Assembly (NCBI GenBank): GCA_036381835.1
Contig: DASVCA010000086.1
Span: 1 to 8,088 of the forward strand
Origin: DASULK01 sp036381835
GTDB lineage: Bacteria; Actinomycetota; Actinomycetes; Mycobacteriales; Micromonosporaceae
Reading direction: 5' to 3'
Length of the DNA stretch: 8,088 nt
How positions within the stretch are numbered: position 1 is the stretch's first letter; every line of letters begins with the position of its first letter. Below are positions 6,353 to 8,088 of the stretch, piece by piece. The position numbers and the translations under genes are program-made. The notes under the pieces are model-generated. The model was given only the letters and a program-made list of their open reading frames with translations, did no database searches and was not told the DNA's origin.

Positions 6353-8088
6353 CTATAACCAGGACGGCCTGCCGCTGTCGGTGTCCGGCCAGGACTGGTA
6401 CGGGGCCGAGACGGTCTACTCGCCGTACGGGCAGGTGCTGCGTTCCACGCTCGGTGCCCAGCCGTACCGGGTGTGGACCTTGGCCACCTTTGACGATGCC
6501 AGCGGCGCGCTCACCGATCAGCAGGTGTACCGGGAGCAGACCGGGTACAAGACCATCGTCGGCGGGAACCTGGTCTCGCACCGTTCCTACTGGTATGACG
6601 CGGCGGGCAACGTCACCGCGATCCGGGAGCGTTCGCTCGGTATCGAGGAGCGGCAGTGCTTCACGTACGACCCGCTCGGCCAGTTGACGAAGGCGTGGAC
6701 ATCCAAGGACCAGGCGTCGTGTGCTGGCGGGCCGATCGGCGGGGACGGCACGGTCAATGTGGCGGCCGGGCCGGATGGTGCCGGCTACTGGCAGGAGTAC
6801 GAGTACGACCTGCTCGGTAACCGTACGAAGCTGGTGGAGAAGGACCTGGCCGGTGACCCGGCCAAGGACGCGGTCACCGACTACGTCTACGGGAAGGCCG
6901 ACGGCAGCCAGCCACGCACCCTCACCCGGGTGATCAAGAGGTACGTCACCCCGGTCGGAGCTCAGGTGACCGCGGAGGCGGAGCAACTGTATGAGCTGAC
7001 GGGTGAGACCAAGTCGATCACGTCGGTGGAGAACGGTGACCAGCAGGAGTTGACCTGGACGTATGACGGTCAGGTCGAGCGGATCACCGGTCAGGGCGGC
7101 AACGGAAAGACCGCCTACATCGGTCTGGCGGACAAGTGTCTGGATCTCAAGTCAGGTCTGGCGCAGGCAGGTCAGCCGATCCAGTTGTACACGTGCAATG
7201 CCACGGTGGCGCAGAAGTGGGCGTTCACCCCGGTTCCGGGCCAGAGTGATCGGGATCTGGGCAGCCTGTCGGCGTATGACGGCTGGTGTGTGCAGCCGGC
7301 GGGTACCGCGGCGGGGTCGGCGCTGCAGTTGCAGGAGTGTGATGGGTCAACCGCCCAGCGGTTGGAGCGCACGTCGGCCGGTCAGTTGCGTCATTCGGAC
7401 TCGGGGTTGTGTCTGGCGGTGCAGGGTGGGGCCACGGCGAACAGCACCCCGATCGTGTTGGCGGCCTGTGATCCTGACTCGACGGCGCAGCAGTGGGATG
7501 CGCAGGACGAGACGCGTCACATCTACGGGCCGGATGGTTCTCGGCTGCTGACGGTGCAGGGGCGGCAGGCGACCCTGCACCTGGGTGAGGCCGAGGTGAC
7601 GGTGCTGCGGGGTGGTGTGCTGGTCAACAGCCAGCGTTGGTACGCGGTGCCGGGTGGGACGGTGCTGCGTTACTCGCAGGGTTCGGCTACTCCAGCCCTG
7701 GTCGCGCTTGCGGGGGATCATCAGGGCAGTCCGTATGCGGAGGTCGCGCTCTCCGGTGGAATGGCGGTGCGGGTCCGGAAGCAGGATCCGTTCGGCAATC
7801 AGCGGGCTGCCGGTACGGTCGGGGTGAATCTGCAGACGCACACCGGGTTCTTGGGTGCGACGCGGGATGACGCCTCTGGTTATGTGCCGCTAGGGGCGCG
7901 GCTGTATGACCCGGTGGTGGGGCGGTTCCTGTCGGCGGATCCGTTGCAGTCGAACGGTTACGCGTACGTGCACAACAATCCGGTGACGCTGTCGGACCCG
8001 TCGGGGTTGTCGGTGACTGAGGATTCGCTGGGGACATCGGTGTCGTTGACGCCGTCGGAGTATGCGGCGGCGTTGGCGGGGGCGGGGC
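6342..8088 (+). CDS. 5'-truncated RHS/YD-repeat protein with embedded ricin-type lectin domain (runs off the window)
   Basis: One frame stays open from after a TAG at 6339-6341 to the right edge, about 582 codons, with no frameshift. No ATG or ribosome site opens it, and the sequence starts in mid-family (RYNQDGLPLSVSGQDW), so the large N-terminal part of a normal RHS protein is missing. In order: YD-type repeats (WYDAAGNVT at 6591-6617, TYDPLGQLT at 6663-6689, YEYDLLGNRT at 6798-6827, WTYDGQVERI near 7056); a ricin-type lectin at about 7116-7499; more YD-like strands; the RHS-associated core at 7845-8009; and the start of a variable tip. RHS proteins form a beta-barrel cocoon around a C-terminal effector, often a toxin used between competing cells. 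The third codon position shows more T than in the genes to the left, fitting a separate origin. It may be a pseudogene or an orphan RHS cassette; the 3' end is not visible. Confidence 0.85.
   Translation, partial: MLVRYNQDGLPLSVSGQDWYGAETVYSPYGQVLRSTLGAQPYRVWTLATFDDASGALTDQQVYREQTGYKTIVGGNLVSHRSYWYDAAGNVTAIRERSLGIEERQCFTYDPLGQLTKAWTSKDQASCAGGPIGGDGTVNVAAGPDGAGYWQEYEYDLLGNRTKLVEKDLAGDPAKDAVTDYVYGKADGSQPRTLTRVIKRYVTPVGAQVTAEAEQLYELTGETKSITSVENGDQQELTWTYDGQVERITGQGGNGKTAYIGLADKCLDLKSGLAQAGQPIQLYTCNATVAQKWAFTPVPGQSDRDLGSLSAYDGWCVQPAGTAAGSALQLQECDGSTAQRLERTSAGQLRHSDSGLCLAVQGGATANSTPIVLAACDPDSTAQQWDAQDETRHIYGPDGSRLLTVQGRQATLHLGEAEVTVLRGGVLVNSQRWYAVPGGTVLRYSQGSATPALVALAGDHQGSPYAEVALSGGMAVRVRKQDPFGNQRAAGTVGVNLQTHTGFLGATRDDASGYVPLGARLYDPVVGRFLSADPLQSNGYAYVHNNPVTLSDPSGLSVTEDSLGTSVSLTPSEYAAALAGAG
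7116..7499 (+). other. Ricin-type beta-trefoil lectin domain within the RHS frame
   Basis: Three similar lobes of about 40 residues are visible. Each has a Cys-x-(D/Q/A) start, a QL or IVL strand, a second Cys, then a QxW-type end. The lobes end in QKW (7212-7220), QRL (7356-7364, degenerate) and QQW (7491-7499). Six cysteines, two per lobe (KC/YTC, WC/QEC, LC/AAC), fit the usual disulfides. The fold binds sugars in many secreted enzymes and toxins. Its place between YD repeats and the RHS core suggests a glycan-binding insert on the outside of the cocoon. Confidence 0.85.
7845..8009 (+). other. RHS repeat-associated core domain
   Basis: The frame encodes GFLGATRDDASGYVPLGARL, then YDPVVGRFLSADPL, then YAYVHNNPVTLSDPSGL. 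This matches the family pattern of GxxxRD...G...ARxYDPxxGRFxxxDP...YxYxxNNPxxxxDPxGL. In characterised RHS proteins this core closes the shell and is followed by an autoproteolytic cut that frees the C-terminal effector. Everything after DPSGL (from 8010) is the variable tip, of which only about 26 residues lie in the window. Confidence 0.92.

Noticed and set aside
6232..6360. An insertion-sequence end or attachment site at the rearrangement.
   Set aside because: I looked for terminal inverted repeats, short direct repeats and tRNA-like sequence around the junction and saw none.
6114..6986. Minus-strand open frame of about 290 codons across the channel end, the junction and the RHS start.
   Set aside because: It crosses the terminator hairpin and overlaps RHS coding sequence with recognisable YD repeats. 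Its peptide is His/Arg/Pro/Leu-rich with no domain. The short remnant I list (6257-6352) is in another frame.

Overview
The window is very GC-rich, with coding frames strongly biased to G or C at the third codon position, GTG starts and purine-rich Shine-Dalgarno sites. Together with the gene set (a copper-sensing CsoR repressor, a lipoprotein-type CapA protein and an RHS protein carrying a ricin-type lectin) this points to a high-GC actinobacterium. A Micromonosporaceae-like host is my best guess, from the style of the genes only.

Region 1 (1-3055) is a compact copper-homeostasis module. A copper chaperone (copZ-like) and a Cu(I)-exporting P1B ATPase (copA-like) run on the minus strand. The copper-sensing repressor csoR runs divergently on the plus strand. 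The shared 155-base control region holds two GC-rich dyads of CsoR-operator type. One lies between the -35 and -10 boxes I propose for copZ-copA; the other lies just upstream of csoR, which looks leaderless. The expected circuit is that CsoR represses both sides, Cu(I) releases it, CopZ carries Cu(I) to CopA, and CopA exports it.

Region 2 (3056-5345) holds a CapA-family lipoprotein on the plus strand, which converges on a two-helix SPFH/band-7 membrane protein on the minus strand with a hairpin terminator between them. The 154-base gap upstream of the SPFH gene is a divergent control region. It contains an inverted repeat, a possible plus-strand promoter and a hairpin that could hide a ribosome binding site.

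Region 3 (5346-6231) is a six-helix potassium channel with a TVGYGD filter. Its stop codon lies inside a perfect 12-bp hairpin.

Region 4 (6232-8088) looks rearranged. A 3' remnant of an unidentified minus-strand gene is abruptly joined, near 6341-6352, to a headless RHS/YD-repeat gene. The RHS frame stays open to the window's right edge. It contains YD repeats, an embedded three-lobed ricin-type lectin domain, the RHS-associated core, and the first residues of a variable C-terminal tip that would be the toxin if this is a polymorphic-toxin gene.

No tRNA, rRNA, CRISPR array, transposase or integrase was recognised. The copper module, CapA, SPFH and channel genes look like ordinary chromosomal genes. 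The most unusual part is the truncated RHS-lectin fragment and its junction.
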